From: UBA1858 sp045105615
GTDB lineage: Bacteria > Pseudomonadota > Gammaproteobacteria > UBA4575
NCBI GenBank assembly: GCA_045105615.1
Contig: JBGCDS010000009.1
Location: 1-64,000 of the forward strand
Direction of reading: 5' to 3'
DNA: 64,000 nucleotides
This document shows positions 19,225 through 26,684 of the stretch, piece by piece. Under the pieces are notes generated by a model. It saw only the letters and a program-made list of their open reading frames with translations, searched no databases and was not told the DNA's origin. The position numbers and the translations under genes were made by a program. Numbering within the stretch: position 1 is the first letter of the stretch; each line of letters opens with the position of its first letter.

Positions 19225-20163
19225 ATGGAATTCGCATTTGTTTTTCCCGGTCAAGGATCACAATCGGTTGGGATGGTGTCAGAACTGTCTGAAAGTTTTT
19301 CGCAGGTGAGAGAGTGTTATCAGGAAGCATCCGATGCGATTGAAGTAGATTTGTGGAAGATGGTTAAAGAGGGCCCTGCAGAAGATTTGAATCAAACTCA
19401 AAACACTCAACCAGCCATGTTGGCAGCGAGTTATTCGATCTCAAAGATTTGGGCTCACTCTACTGAACGCGATGCAACAATTATGGCGGGACATAGTTTT
19501 GGCGAGGTGTCAGCATTTACTTGTGCTGGTGCGATGACATTTCGCGATGCTGTCATACTTGCACGTCGCCGAGGTGAGTTTATGCAAAACGCAGTCGCGG
19601 CTGGCACAGGTGCGATGGCTGCAATTTTAGGTATGGAAAATGAAGCGTTGGATGATTTATGTAAATCAATTAGCTCTGAGGCTGGGATTGTAGAAGCAGT
19701 GAATTACAATGCGCCTGGCCAGGTTGTGGTTGCAGGACATAATGATGTCGTTGAAAAATTAATTGATTTGGCGAAAGAGCAGGGTGCAAAGCGTGCATTA
19801 AAGTTACCTGTATCAGTACCGGCACACTCTAGTTTGATGCAGCCAGCCGCGGAAGAGTTTGCCACTGCGTTAGCTGAGGTTGATTTTGAGCTGCCTGCGA
19901 TTGAGATTATTCAAAATGCTACATTGGTTTCTCCGCAAAGCACAGATGAATTAAAATCTGCACTACAAGCACAGTTACATTCGCCTGTGCGTTGGGTGGA
20001 TACCATCACTGCGATTAAGCAAGCAGGTGCTGAATGCCTAATTGAAATGGGCCCGGGCAAAGTGCTTTCTGGCTTGCATAAACGTATTGATAAATCGCTT
20101 AAGTCAGTATGTGTTTGCGACAACCAATCTCTTGAAACTGCATTAAAGACTATCGAGGAATAA
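19225..20163 (+). CDS. fabD: Malonyl-CoA:ACP transacylase
   Basis: Loads malonyl groups onto ACP for fatty-acid synthesis. The 312-residue protein starts with MEFAFVFPGQGSQSVGM and has the nucleophile elbow in GHSFGEVSAF; the catalytic His is in VPAHSSLM. It opens the local fab cluster: fabG follows 2 bp after its stop. The genes usually upstream (rpmF, plsX, fabH) are absent, and the upstream neighbour is the divergent infA. A TATAAT at 19195-19200, 24 bp before the start, may be the -10 box of the cluster promoter. Confidence 0.96.
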   Translation: MEFAFVFPGQGSQSVGMVSELSESFSQVRECYQEASDAIEVDLWKMVKEGPAEDLNQTQNTQPAMLAASYSISKIWAHSTERDATIMAGHSFGEVSAFTCAGAMTFRDAVILARRRGEFMQNAVAAGTGAMAAILGMENEALDDLCKSISSEAGIVEAVNYNAPGQVVVAGHNDVVEKLIDLAKEQGAKRALKLPVSVPAHSSLMQPAAEEFATALAEVDFELPAIEIIQNATLVSPQSTDELKSALQAQLHSPVRWVDTITAIKQAGAECLIEMGPGKVLSGLHKRIDKSLKSVCVCDNQSLETALKTIEE

Positions 20164-20165
20164 CA

Positions 20166-20906
20166 GTGTTAGATAAAAAAGTTACATTAGTTACTGGCGC
20201 TAGCCGTGGTATTGGTAAAGGCATCGCCATTGAATTAGGTAAAAATGGCGCGAAAGTGGTCGGCACAGCTACTTCAGAGAAGGGCGCAAATAATATTACT
20301 GATTATTTGAAGCAGGAAGGTATAGATGGGGTCGGTATGGTATTGGATGTGTGTAATGTCGAATCCATAGACCAATGTATGTCTGTTATTAATGAGCAAT
20401 ATGGAAATGTTGATATTTTGGTCAATAACGCTGGGATTACTCGGGATACCCTGTTGATGAGAATGAAATTAGAGCAGTGGGAAGAAGTCTATGAAACTAA
20501 TCTACGTTCAGTATTCTTGTTAAGTAAGGCCTGCTTGCGCGGCATGATGAAAAGCCGAGCTGGGCGGATTATTAATATTTCATCGGTGGTGGGCTCAACG
20601 GGTAATCCAGGGCAGGCTAATTACGCAAGTACAAAAGCTGGAATGGTCGGATTCACTAAATCATTAGCTCGTGAAGTGGCTAATCGAGGCGTCACTGTCA
20701 ACTGTGTGGCGCCTGGATTTATTGCTACAGATATGACGAACGAGCTCACTGATGAGCAAAAACAACAGATTTTAACGGGTGTACCTATGGGTAAATTGGG
20801 CGAAGTTGAGGATATCGCTAAGGCAGTGAAATTCTTGGCATCAGATGATTCTGCCTATGTTACCGGGCAAACTATGCATATAAATGGTGGTATGTATATG
20901 GAATAG
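20166..20906 (+). CDS. fabG: 3-oxoacyl-ACP reductase
   Basis: NADPH-dependent short-chain dehydrogenase for the first reduction in fatty-acid elongation. 246 residues: TGASRGIGKGIA cofactor loop, NNAGITRDTLLMRMK, catalytic Ser in NISSVVGSTG, YASTKAGMVGF (Tyr-x3-Lys) and C-terminal NGGMYME, all FabG hallmarks. The start is GTG at 20166, 2 bp after fabD, supported by GAGGAA six bases upstream, within the fabD end. A 197-bp gap follows before acpP. Confidence 0.96.
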   Translation: MLDKKVTLVTGASRGIGKGIAIELGKNGAKVVGTATSEKGANNITDYLKQEGIDGVGMVLDVCNVESIDQCMSVINEQYGNVDILVNNAGITRDTLLMRMKLEQWEEVYETNLRSVFLLSKACLRGMMKSRAGRIINISSVVGSTGNPGQANYASTKAGMVGFTKSLAREVANRGVTVNCVAPGFIATDMTNELTDEQKQQILTGVPMGKLGEVEDIAKAVKFLASDDSAYVTGQTMHINGGMYME

Positions 20907-21024
20907 ACGCCAAGCATTTTTTCAAGTATTGAATTAAGTTTATCATTCAAGTGTATGTTTATATTGATAATTATTTTTAAAATATACGGCTAAAATTAGC
21001 CGAAATATAAACATCATTAATGAC

Positions 21025-21053
21025 TAGATTGCGCATAAACTTTTCACTACAAT
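21025..21053 (+). promoter_or_regulatory. Possible acpP promoter
   Basis: TACAAT at 21048-21053 with TAGATT at 21025-21030, 17 bp apart, in the 197-bp gap before acpP. A weak palindrome CGGCTAAAATTAGCCG (20987-21002) lies just upstream. acpP is often expressed from its own strong promoter, which fits. Confidence 0.35.
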
Positions 21054-21103
21054 GGCGGCCCTTCTCCTCCCACACAAATTATATTTTTTGAGGATTTTAT
21101 TAA

Positions 21104-21337
21104 ATGAGCAATATTGAAGAACGAGTGAAACAAATCGTTGTAGAACAACTTGGCGTAAGTGAAGAAGAAGTTAAAGAAGCAGCTTCATTTGTTGATGATC
21201 TTGGTGCTGATTCTCTAGATACTGTTGAGTTAGTAATGGCATTAGAAGAAGAATTCGAATGCGAGATTCCTGACGAAGAAGCAGAGAAAATCACTACAGT
21301 TAAGCAGGCGATTGATTACGTAAACGCACATAAGTAA
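21104..21337 (+). CDS. acpP: Acyl carrier protein
   Basis: A 77-residue acidic protein that carries growing acyl chains. The phosphopantetheine site is Ser37 in DDLGADSLDTVELVMALEE, and the remainder (PDEEAEKITTVKQAIDYV) is close to E. coli AcpP. A clear ribosome site (GAGGAT) lies about 8 bases before the ATG. It sits between fabG and fabF as in most gammaproteobacteria. Confidence 0.98.
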   Translation: MSNIEERVKQIVVEQLGVSEEEVKEAASFVDDLGADSLDTVELVMALEEEFECEIPDEEAEKITTVKQAIDYVNAHK

Positions 21338-21394
21338 ACGATTATAATATCTAACGCTATGACAATCCCCCATACTTTATAAATATCGCCATCC

Positions 21395-22636
21395 GTGTCT
21401 TCTAGAAGAGTAGTTGTAACAGGTCTAGGTATTGTTTCTCCCGTAGGTTCTACGGTGGATACTGCCTGGCAGAATGTATGTGCTGGCAAAAGCGGCATTT
21501 CTAAAATTGATGTGTTTGATGCATCAGATTTTTCTGTGCAAATCTCAGGTGCAGTCCAAGGCTTTAATGCTGATGACTACATTCCTAAGAAAGATCAGAA
21601 AAAAATGGACCCATTTATCCATTATGGAATTGGTGCAGGTGCGCAAGCAATCAAAGATGCTGGTCTTGAGATCACTGAGGAAAATGCTGATCGAATCGGT
21701 GTTTCAATCGGTTCAGGTATCGGCGGTTTGCCAGGTATTGAAAAAAGCTATGCAAGCTTTATGAAAAGCGGGCCTAAAAGGATTTCTCCTTTCTTTGTGC
21801 CTTCAAATATCGTCAACATGGTGTCGGGTAATCTGTCAATTATGTACGGATTGCGTGGACCAAACTATTCTCTAGTATCTGCCTGTGCAACAGGTACCCA
21901 TAGTATTGGAGATGCAGCACGTCTTATTCAGTATGGCGATGTTGATGTGATGATTGCTGGTGGTGCTGAAATGGCTACATGCCATCTTGGTATTGGTGGA
22001 TTCGCTGCGGCAAGAGCACTGTGCTCATCTCATAATGATGATCCAGAAGGGGCGAGTCGTCCTTGGGATAAGAATCGTGATGGTTTTGTACTTGGAGATG
22101 GAGCAGGCGTGCTCGTTCTAGAAGAGTATGAAACGGCAAAAGCTCGTGGGGCAAAGATATATTGTGAGTTGGTTGGTTATGGAATGAGCAGTGATGCGCA
22201 TCATATGACACAACCAGCAGCTGGCGGTGTAGGTGCAGCTAAATGTATGAGAAATGCATTTAAAGATGCGGGTATTAATTCTGAAGATGTGGGTTACGTG
22301 AATGCTCACGGTACTTCAACTCCTGCAGGCGATATCGCTGAAACAGATGGGTTAAAAGCCGCTTTAGGTGATCATGCTTATAAAGTTGCTATTAGCTCAA
22401 CTAAATCAATGACAGGTCACTTACTGGGTGCAGCGGGTGGAGTAGAAGCCCTGTTTGCAGTAATGGCTCTGCATAAGCAGGTAGTACCGCCTACCATTAA
22501 TTACACTACGCCAGATCCTGATTGTGATTTGGATTACGTGCCAAATCAGGCGCGTGATGTATCTATAGATGTCGCTATTTCGAATTCTTTCGGATTTGGT
22601 GGCACTAACGGCACGGTTGCATTCAAGAAAATCTAG
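21395..22636 (+). CDS. fabF: 3-oxoacyl-ACP synthase II
   Basis: Condensing enzyme of fatty-acid elongation. 413 residues with the Cys-His-His triad in SACATGTHS, NAHGTSTPAGD and SMTGHLLGAAGG, and the C-terminal NSFGFGGTNGTV. The start is GTG at 21395: a stop codon lies a few codons upstream in frame, so no other start fits the family N-terminus (MSSRRVVVTGLGIVSPVG). There is no clear ribosome site. It follows acpP by 57 bp. A long imperfect palindrome (22680-22712) lies in the gap to pabC. Confidence 0.96.
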   Translation: MSSRRVVVTGLGIVSPVGSTVDTAWQNVCAGKSGISKIDVFDASDFSVQISGAVQGFNADDYIPKKDQKKMDPFIHYGIGAGAQAIKDAGLEITEENADRIGVSIGSGIGGLPGIEKSYASFMKSGPKRISPFFVPSNIVNMVSGNLSIMYGLRGPNYSLVSACATGTHSIGDAARLIQYGDVDVMIAGGAEMATCHLGIGGFAAARALCSSHNDDPEGASRPWDKNRDGFVLGDGAGVLVLEEYETAKARGAKIYCELVGYGMSSDAHHMTQPAAGGVGAAKCMRNAFKDAGINSEDVGYVNAHGTSTPAGDIAETDGLKAALGDHAYKVAISSTKSMTGHLLGAAGGVEALFAVMALHKQVVPPTINYTTPDPDCDLDYVPNQARDVSIDVAISNSFGFGGTNGTVAFKKI

Positions 22637-22679
22637 CCGCTTTCAATTCAACACGGCAAATTTACCAATAAGATGAAGT

Positions 22680-22712
22680 ACGTATTGCAGACATCAATTG
22701 TCAGCAATACGT
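22680..22712. other. 33-bp hairpin between fabF and pabC
   Basis: ACGTATTGC (22680-22688) pairs with GCAATACGT (22704-22712); after an A-A mismatch GAC pairs with GTC around a 7-base loop. No T-run follows, so it is not an ordinary terminator. It could be an mRNA processing or stability element, or a protein-binding palindrome. Confidence 0.5.
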
Positions 22713-22786
22713 CGACTCGCCTGCCTGATTACATTACCATCCTGTATCTATAAAGATATTAAGATAAATTAAAATAGGTGCAATGT

Positions 22787-23608
22787 ATGTTGGTTAATGG
22801 ATTACCCAGTGATGTTCTTTCAGTTGCCGATAGAGGTCTTTTATATGGTGACGGTGTGTTTGAAACTATTTTATGTGAGGCGGGTAGGCCTGTCTTGTTA
22901 GCAGGGCATACTCAGCGTTTAGAGAATGGTTGCAAGCGTTTAGGTTTGGTCAAACAAGAACTGCCAACTATATTAGCTGATATTCGAGAAGTCGCTAAAC
23001 AAGATGACTGTGTAGTCAAGGTGATTATCACCCGAGGTGAACGTCAGCGTGGTTACGCTTACGATAATCAAGATAATGTGAGCACACGAATTGTTTGCCG
23101 CGACGATGTGCCAAATATTCCAGTGGATTATTATCGTCAGGGTATTGCGTTAACGAAATGTGAGTACACCCTGCCTGATAATAAACGATTAGCGGGTATT
23201 AAACATTTGAATCGCCTTGATCAAGTAATGGCTCGCAGTGAGTGGGAAAAGGAATTTCAAGAAGGTGTCATGCTAGCTAACAATGGCTGTGTTGTCGAAG
23301 GTACGATGACAAATATTTTCATTGAATCAAATCAACAATGGATAACGCCAAAGATAGAAAACTCTGGGATTCTAGGTGTTATGCGACAGTGGGTCATGCG
23401 TAATAGTTATCACGCGGAAATTGAATGTGTTGAAAAAGATATTCAGTTGTCTGAATTGAAAAATGCACAGGCAATATTTGTATGTAATAGCGTCGCGGGT
23501 ATTTGGCCAGTGACTAAGTTTGAAGGTAAGGATTATCCAATTAGTTCAGCTGTCTCTGCTTTGATGAAAGAAGCTAATTCAAGCTTGACCAAGCTATATC
23601 CTGTCTGA
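22787..23608 (+). CDS. pabC: Aminodeoxychorismate lyase
   Basis: PLP enzyme (class IV aminotransferase fold) releasing p-aminobenzoate for folate. 273 residues: MLVNGLPSDVLSVADRGLLYGDGVFET, the PLP lysine in LAGIKHLNRLDQV, and EGTMTNIFIE near the cofactor phosphate site. The frame is open from a GTG at 22778, but the ATG at 22787 fits the family N-terminus and has AGGTG six bases upstream. Its place between fabF and mltG is the common gammaproteobacterial order and separates it from branched-chain or D-amino-acid aminotransferases of the same fold. Confidence 0.93.
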   Translation: MLVNGLPSDVLSVADRGLLYGDGVFETILCEAGRPVLLAGHTQRLENGCKRLGLVKQELPTILADIREVAKQDDCVVKVIITRGERQRGYAYDNQDNVSTRIVCRDDVPNIPVDYYRQGIALTKCEYTLPDNKRLAGIKHLNRLDQVMARSEWEKEFQEGVMLANNGCVVEGTMTNIFIESNQQWITPKIENSGILGVMRQWVMRNSYHAEIECVEKDIQLSELKNAQAIFVCNSVAGIWPVTKFEGKDYPISSAVSALMKEANSSLTKLYPV

Positions 23609-23611
23609 TCT

Positions 23612-24601
23612 ATGTTAAAAGCATTTTCAATTTTATTAATAGTAGCAATTATTGCGGCGAGTGTGTTTGCACATAACATTGATCGCTATGTGAATACTCC
23701 TATTAGTAATGAAAGTGATGTGGTTGAAATTGCTGTTGACCAAGGTGCTACTTTTAATCAAGTCAGTCAGCGGTTGGTTGAAGCAGGCTTTATAACATAC
23801 CCATTGTATTTCAAGCTGCTGGCGATGTATGAAGAGAAAACCCAGAAAATAAAATCGGGTGAATACAAGTTCAGTAAGAAACAATCACCTGCGCAGATAC
23901 TGGATGATCTTGTGCAGGGTAATACTTTGCAATATAAGCTGACTATTATAGAAGGAAAGCGTTTCCAGGATTTTTATCAGCAATTGCAAGATCATCCAAA
24001 GATTACTCGCGTCATCGATGATGTTGATGATATCAAGGCGCAGTTAAAGATTAAGCAAGATAGCTTAGAAGGTTTGTTCTTTCCAGATACCTACACCTTC
24101 ACCGCTGGGACAAAAGACATTGATGTTATTCGTCAGAGTCATAAATTGTTACGCGATTTTCTTGATGAAGAGTGGCCTAGGCGTAGCGAAGAGTCTTTTG
24201 TGTCTAGCCCCTATGAAGCATTAATTTTGGCTTCAATTGTTGAAAAGGAAACGTCTGTAGAATCAGAGCGTCCCGTAATTGCTGGTGTGTTTATTTCGCG
24301 CCTTAATATAAATATGCCGCTACAAACAGATCCTACGGTTATCTATGGTTTGGGTGATTCATTTGATGGCAATATAACGCGTAAACATTTACGCACTGAT
24401 AATCCTTACAACACATACACGCGTCGAGGTTTGCCGCCTTCTCCAATTGCGTTAGTAGGTAAGGCTGCGATTCTTGCTGTATTGCATCCTGATATTACAG
24501 GTGACCTGTACTTTGTTTCAAAAAATGATGGGACACACTATTTTTCGAAAACTTATAAACAACACCTTGCAGCTGTACGCAAGTATCAATTAAAGAAATA
24601 A
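23612..24601 (+). CDS. mltG: Endolytic murein transglycosylase MltG
   Basis: Inner-membrane enzyme that cuts nascent glycan strands and so sets their length. 329 residues: one N-terminal membrane anchor (FSILLIVAIIAASVFA), a LysM-like region (DQGATFNQVSQRLVEAGFI) and the YceG catalytic domain. The catalytic glutamate is in LASIVEKETSVESE, followed by NINMPLQTDPTVIYGLG and the RRGLPPSPI loop. It begins 3 bp after pabC and 2 bp before tmk, a tight operon. Confidence 0.95.
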   Translation: MLKAFSILLIVAIIAASVFAHNIDRYVNTPISNESDVVEIAVDQGATFNQVSQRLVEAGFITYPLYFKLLAMYEEKTQKIKSGEYKFSKKQSPAQILDDLVQGNTLQYKLTIIEGKRFQDFYQQLQDHPKITRVIDDVDDIKAQLKIKQDSLEGLFFPDTYTFTAGTKDIDVIRQSHKLLRDFLDEEWPRRSEESFVSSPYEALILASIVEKETSVESERPVIAGVFISRLNINMPLQTDPTVIYGLGDSFDGNITRKHLRTDNPYNTYTRRGLPPSPIALVGKAAILAVLHPDITGDLYFVSKNDGTHYFSKTYKQHLAAVRKYQLKK

Positions 24602-24603
24602 TT

Positions 24604-25227
24604 GTGAAAGGGCGGTTTATAACTCTAGAGGGAATTGAGGGTTCAGGCAAAAGTACCCAGTTAAATTTCGTTATTGATTATCTGCAAAATAATAAAATAG
24701 AAGTAGTTAGTACCAGGGAACCTGGTGGAACATTAGTGAGTGAAAAAATTCGTGATGTATTGTTGGATAACGAGTTGCCAGGTATGCACATGGATACTGA
24801 ACTATTGCTAATGTTTGCAGCGCGCGTGGAGCATGTAAAAAAAGTCATTGAACCAGCATTAGATTCAGGTAAGTGGGTGGTGTGCGATCGTTTTTATGAT
24901 GCTACCTATGCTTATCAAGGTTACGGGCGTGAAATTGACATAAAGCGCATTGACGCGCTTAAAGATTTCTCTATACGGGGGCTTGCACCAGATTTAACAC
25001 TGTTATTGGATGTGACTTTAGAAGTGAGCATGGATCGAGTCACTAAGCGCGGGAATAAAGATCGATTTGAACATGAGAAAATGGATTTTTATAAAAAGGT
25101 TAGAGATGGTTATCTTACTATTGCAAATAACAACCCGGCTAGAGTCGCTGCTATTGATGCGACTGGTTCGATTGAACAGGTGCAAGCTGCTATTCAAATA
25201 AAGCTTGATGAGTTGCTGAATGAATAA
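24604..25227 (+). CDS. tmk: Thymidylate kinase
   Basis: Phosphorylates dTMP to dTDP. 207 residues with P-loop LEGIEGSGKSTQ, the TREPGGT loop and the DRFYDATYAYQG base-recognition region. The start is GTG at 24604, 2 bp after mltG, and MKGRFITLEG matches the family N-terminus. The final 8 bp overlap the start of holB, which suggests translational coupling. Confidence 0.96.
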   Translation: MKGRFITLEGIEGSGKSTQLNFVIDYLQNNKIEVVSTREPGGTLVSEKIRDVLLDNELPGMHMDTELLLMFAARVEHVKKVIEPALDSGKWVVCDRFYDATYAYQGYGREIDIKRIDALKDFSIRGLAPDLTLLLDVTLEVSMDRVTKRGNKDRFEHEKMDFYKKVRDGYLTIANNNPARVAAIDATGSIEQVQAAIQIKLDELLNE

Positions 25228-26212
25228 TCAATTATATCCATGGCAGCATGAGCAGTGGCATTCATTTGTTCGCATGATTGGTTCAAATTCTTTGCCGCAC
25301 GCTATCTTATTAAGTGGTCCTGATGGCGTGGGTAAACATCACTTTGCTAGAAACTTAGTTAATACAATTTTATGTCTACAAGCCAATAATGATGGTACTG
25401 CATGTGGGCAATGCAAACATTGTCTATTGGTAGAAGCTAATACATATCCTGATTTTGTGCGCGTGGTGCCCGAGGAGGATAAAAACACTATCTCAATTGA
25501 CGAGATTCGTGAATTAATTATCAAGCTGCATCTGACTCGTCATTTTGACACTAAAAAAGTGGCGCTGATTGAATATGCCGATAATATGAATACCAATGCA
25601 GCCAATGCATTGTTAAAGACATTGGAAGAGCCGCCAGAAGAGACGATCATTATATTGGTAACAAGTGCGCCGCTAAATTTGCCGGCTACCATTCGTAGCA
25701 GATGTCAATTTGTACCTTTTTATTCGCCTACACAGGCTCAAGCCCTTGATTGGTTAAATAGCACCTCCAAGGATGTGGAATGGGAGCCATTGCTCAGAGT
25801 TGCTCAAGGTGCCCCGCTGCAAGCTATTCAATATCATGAGACTGAGCTGTTGGATCAGAGAATCTCGGTAATACAGGGATTTCTCGAGCTATTTGAAGCC
25901 AATTCCGACCCAATAGAAATTGCTGCAAGAATTGAAGCTATCCCATTCTTGCAATGTTTTCAGTGGATACAGGCAGTTATTGTCGATTTATTGAGAATAA
26001 AAGGTGCTGAAAACCCAATAACGCTCGAAAATCCTGACTTTTATCGGCCATTGCTTGCTTTGGCGCCACGTATGCAAGTACCTTTACTATTGGAGTTCTG
26101 GGAATTAGTGCTAGAACGTAAAAGGATTTTCGATAATAGTCTAAATCGACGCTTATTTGCTGAATCCTTATTGATACGTAGCCACAAATTAGCGATTAAA
26201 CACTCAGTGTGA
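25220..26212 (+). CDS. holB: DNA polymerase III subunit delta prime
   Basis: Clamp-loader subunit. 330 residues: a modified Walker A (SGPDGVGKHHFA), a four-cysteine zinc module (ending CGQCKHCLLVEANTYPD), ALLKTLEEPPEET and the SRC motif in IRSRCQFVPF. It overlaps tmk by 8 bp and is followed 36 bp later by pilZ, the same order as in Pseudomonas. The C-terminal part is less conserved, as usual. Confidence 0.93.
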   Translation: MNNQLYPWQHEQWHSFVRMIGSNSLPHAILLSGPDGVGKHHFARNLVNTILCLQANNDGTACGQCKHCLLVEANTYPDFVRVVPEEDKNTISIDEIRELIIKLHLTRHFDTKKVALIEYADNMNTNAANALLKTLEEPPEETIIILVTSAPLNLPATIRSRCQFVPFYSPTQAQALDWLNSTSKDVEWEPLLRVAQGAPLQAIQYHETELLDQRISVIQGFLELFEANSDPIEIAARIEAIPFLQCFQWIQAVIVDLLRIKGAENPITLENPDFYRPLLALAPRMQVPLLLEFWELVLERKRIFDNSLNRRLFAESLLIRSHKLAIKHSV

Positions 26213-26248
26213 AATAAAGAAATAAAAAAATAAAAAGAGAATAGACTT

Positions 26249-26593
26249 ATGGCCAATGGTGGAAGAGGAATAATTTCGCTTGCGATTAAAGATAAAGGCT
26301 CGTTATATGCCTCGTATATTCCATTTGTGAAAAATGGTGGTTTATTTATACCCACCAGTAAGAATTTCAATTTGGGCGAAGAAGTATTTATGTTGCTGAC
26401 TTTAATGGAAGAGACTGAAAGGATTCCAGTAGCAGGTCAGGTCATATGGATAACACCACAGGGTTCACAAGGGAACAGAACTACCGGTGTTGGTGTCCAA
26501 TTTAGTAGTCAAGATAGCGGCGAAACGCGTACAAAAATTGAAGCACTACTAGGTGGTGCGTTGCAGGCAGATAGACCTACGCATACTATGTAA
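26249..26593 (+). CDS. pilZ: Type IV pilus-type PilZ protein
   Basis: A 114-residue single-domain PilZ protein following holB. The sequence (GIISLAIKDKGSLYASYIPF, GGLFIPTSKNFNLGEEVFMLL, then PVAGQVIWITPQG) resembles the canonical pilus-assembly PilZ of Pseudomonas and Xanthomonas. The N-terminal RxxxR c-di-GMP motif is absent, as in that group, which works through protein contacts (PilB/FimX). This suggests that the organism has type IV pili, though none are encoded here. It is the last gene of the fab-tmk-holB run. Confidence 0.9.
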   Translation: MANGGRGIISLAIKDKGSLYASYIPFVKNGGLFIPTSKNFNLGEEVFMLLTLMEETERIPVAGQVIWITPQGSQGNRTTGVGVQFSSQDSGETRTKIEALLGGALQADRPTHTM

Positions 26594-26684
26594 CTAGTTT
26601 GCCTTAAATTTGTATAGCTTGCTTTCCGTCTGGCTAAAAATATAAAATTTAACTATACAAATCAAATGCAAAATAGACATAGTA

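Noticed and set aside
19051..19254. 67-codon minus-strand frame between infA and fabD
   Set aside because: It overlaps the fabD start and its promoter region and has no family features.
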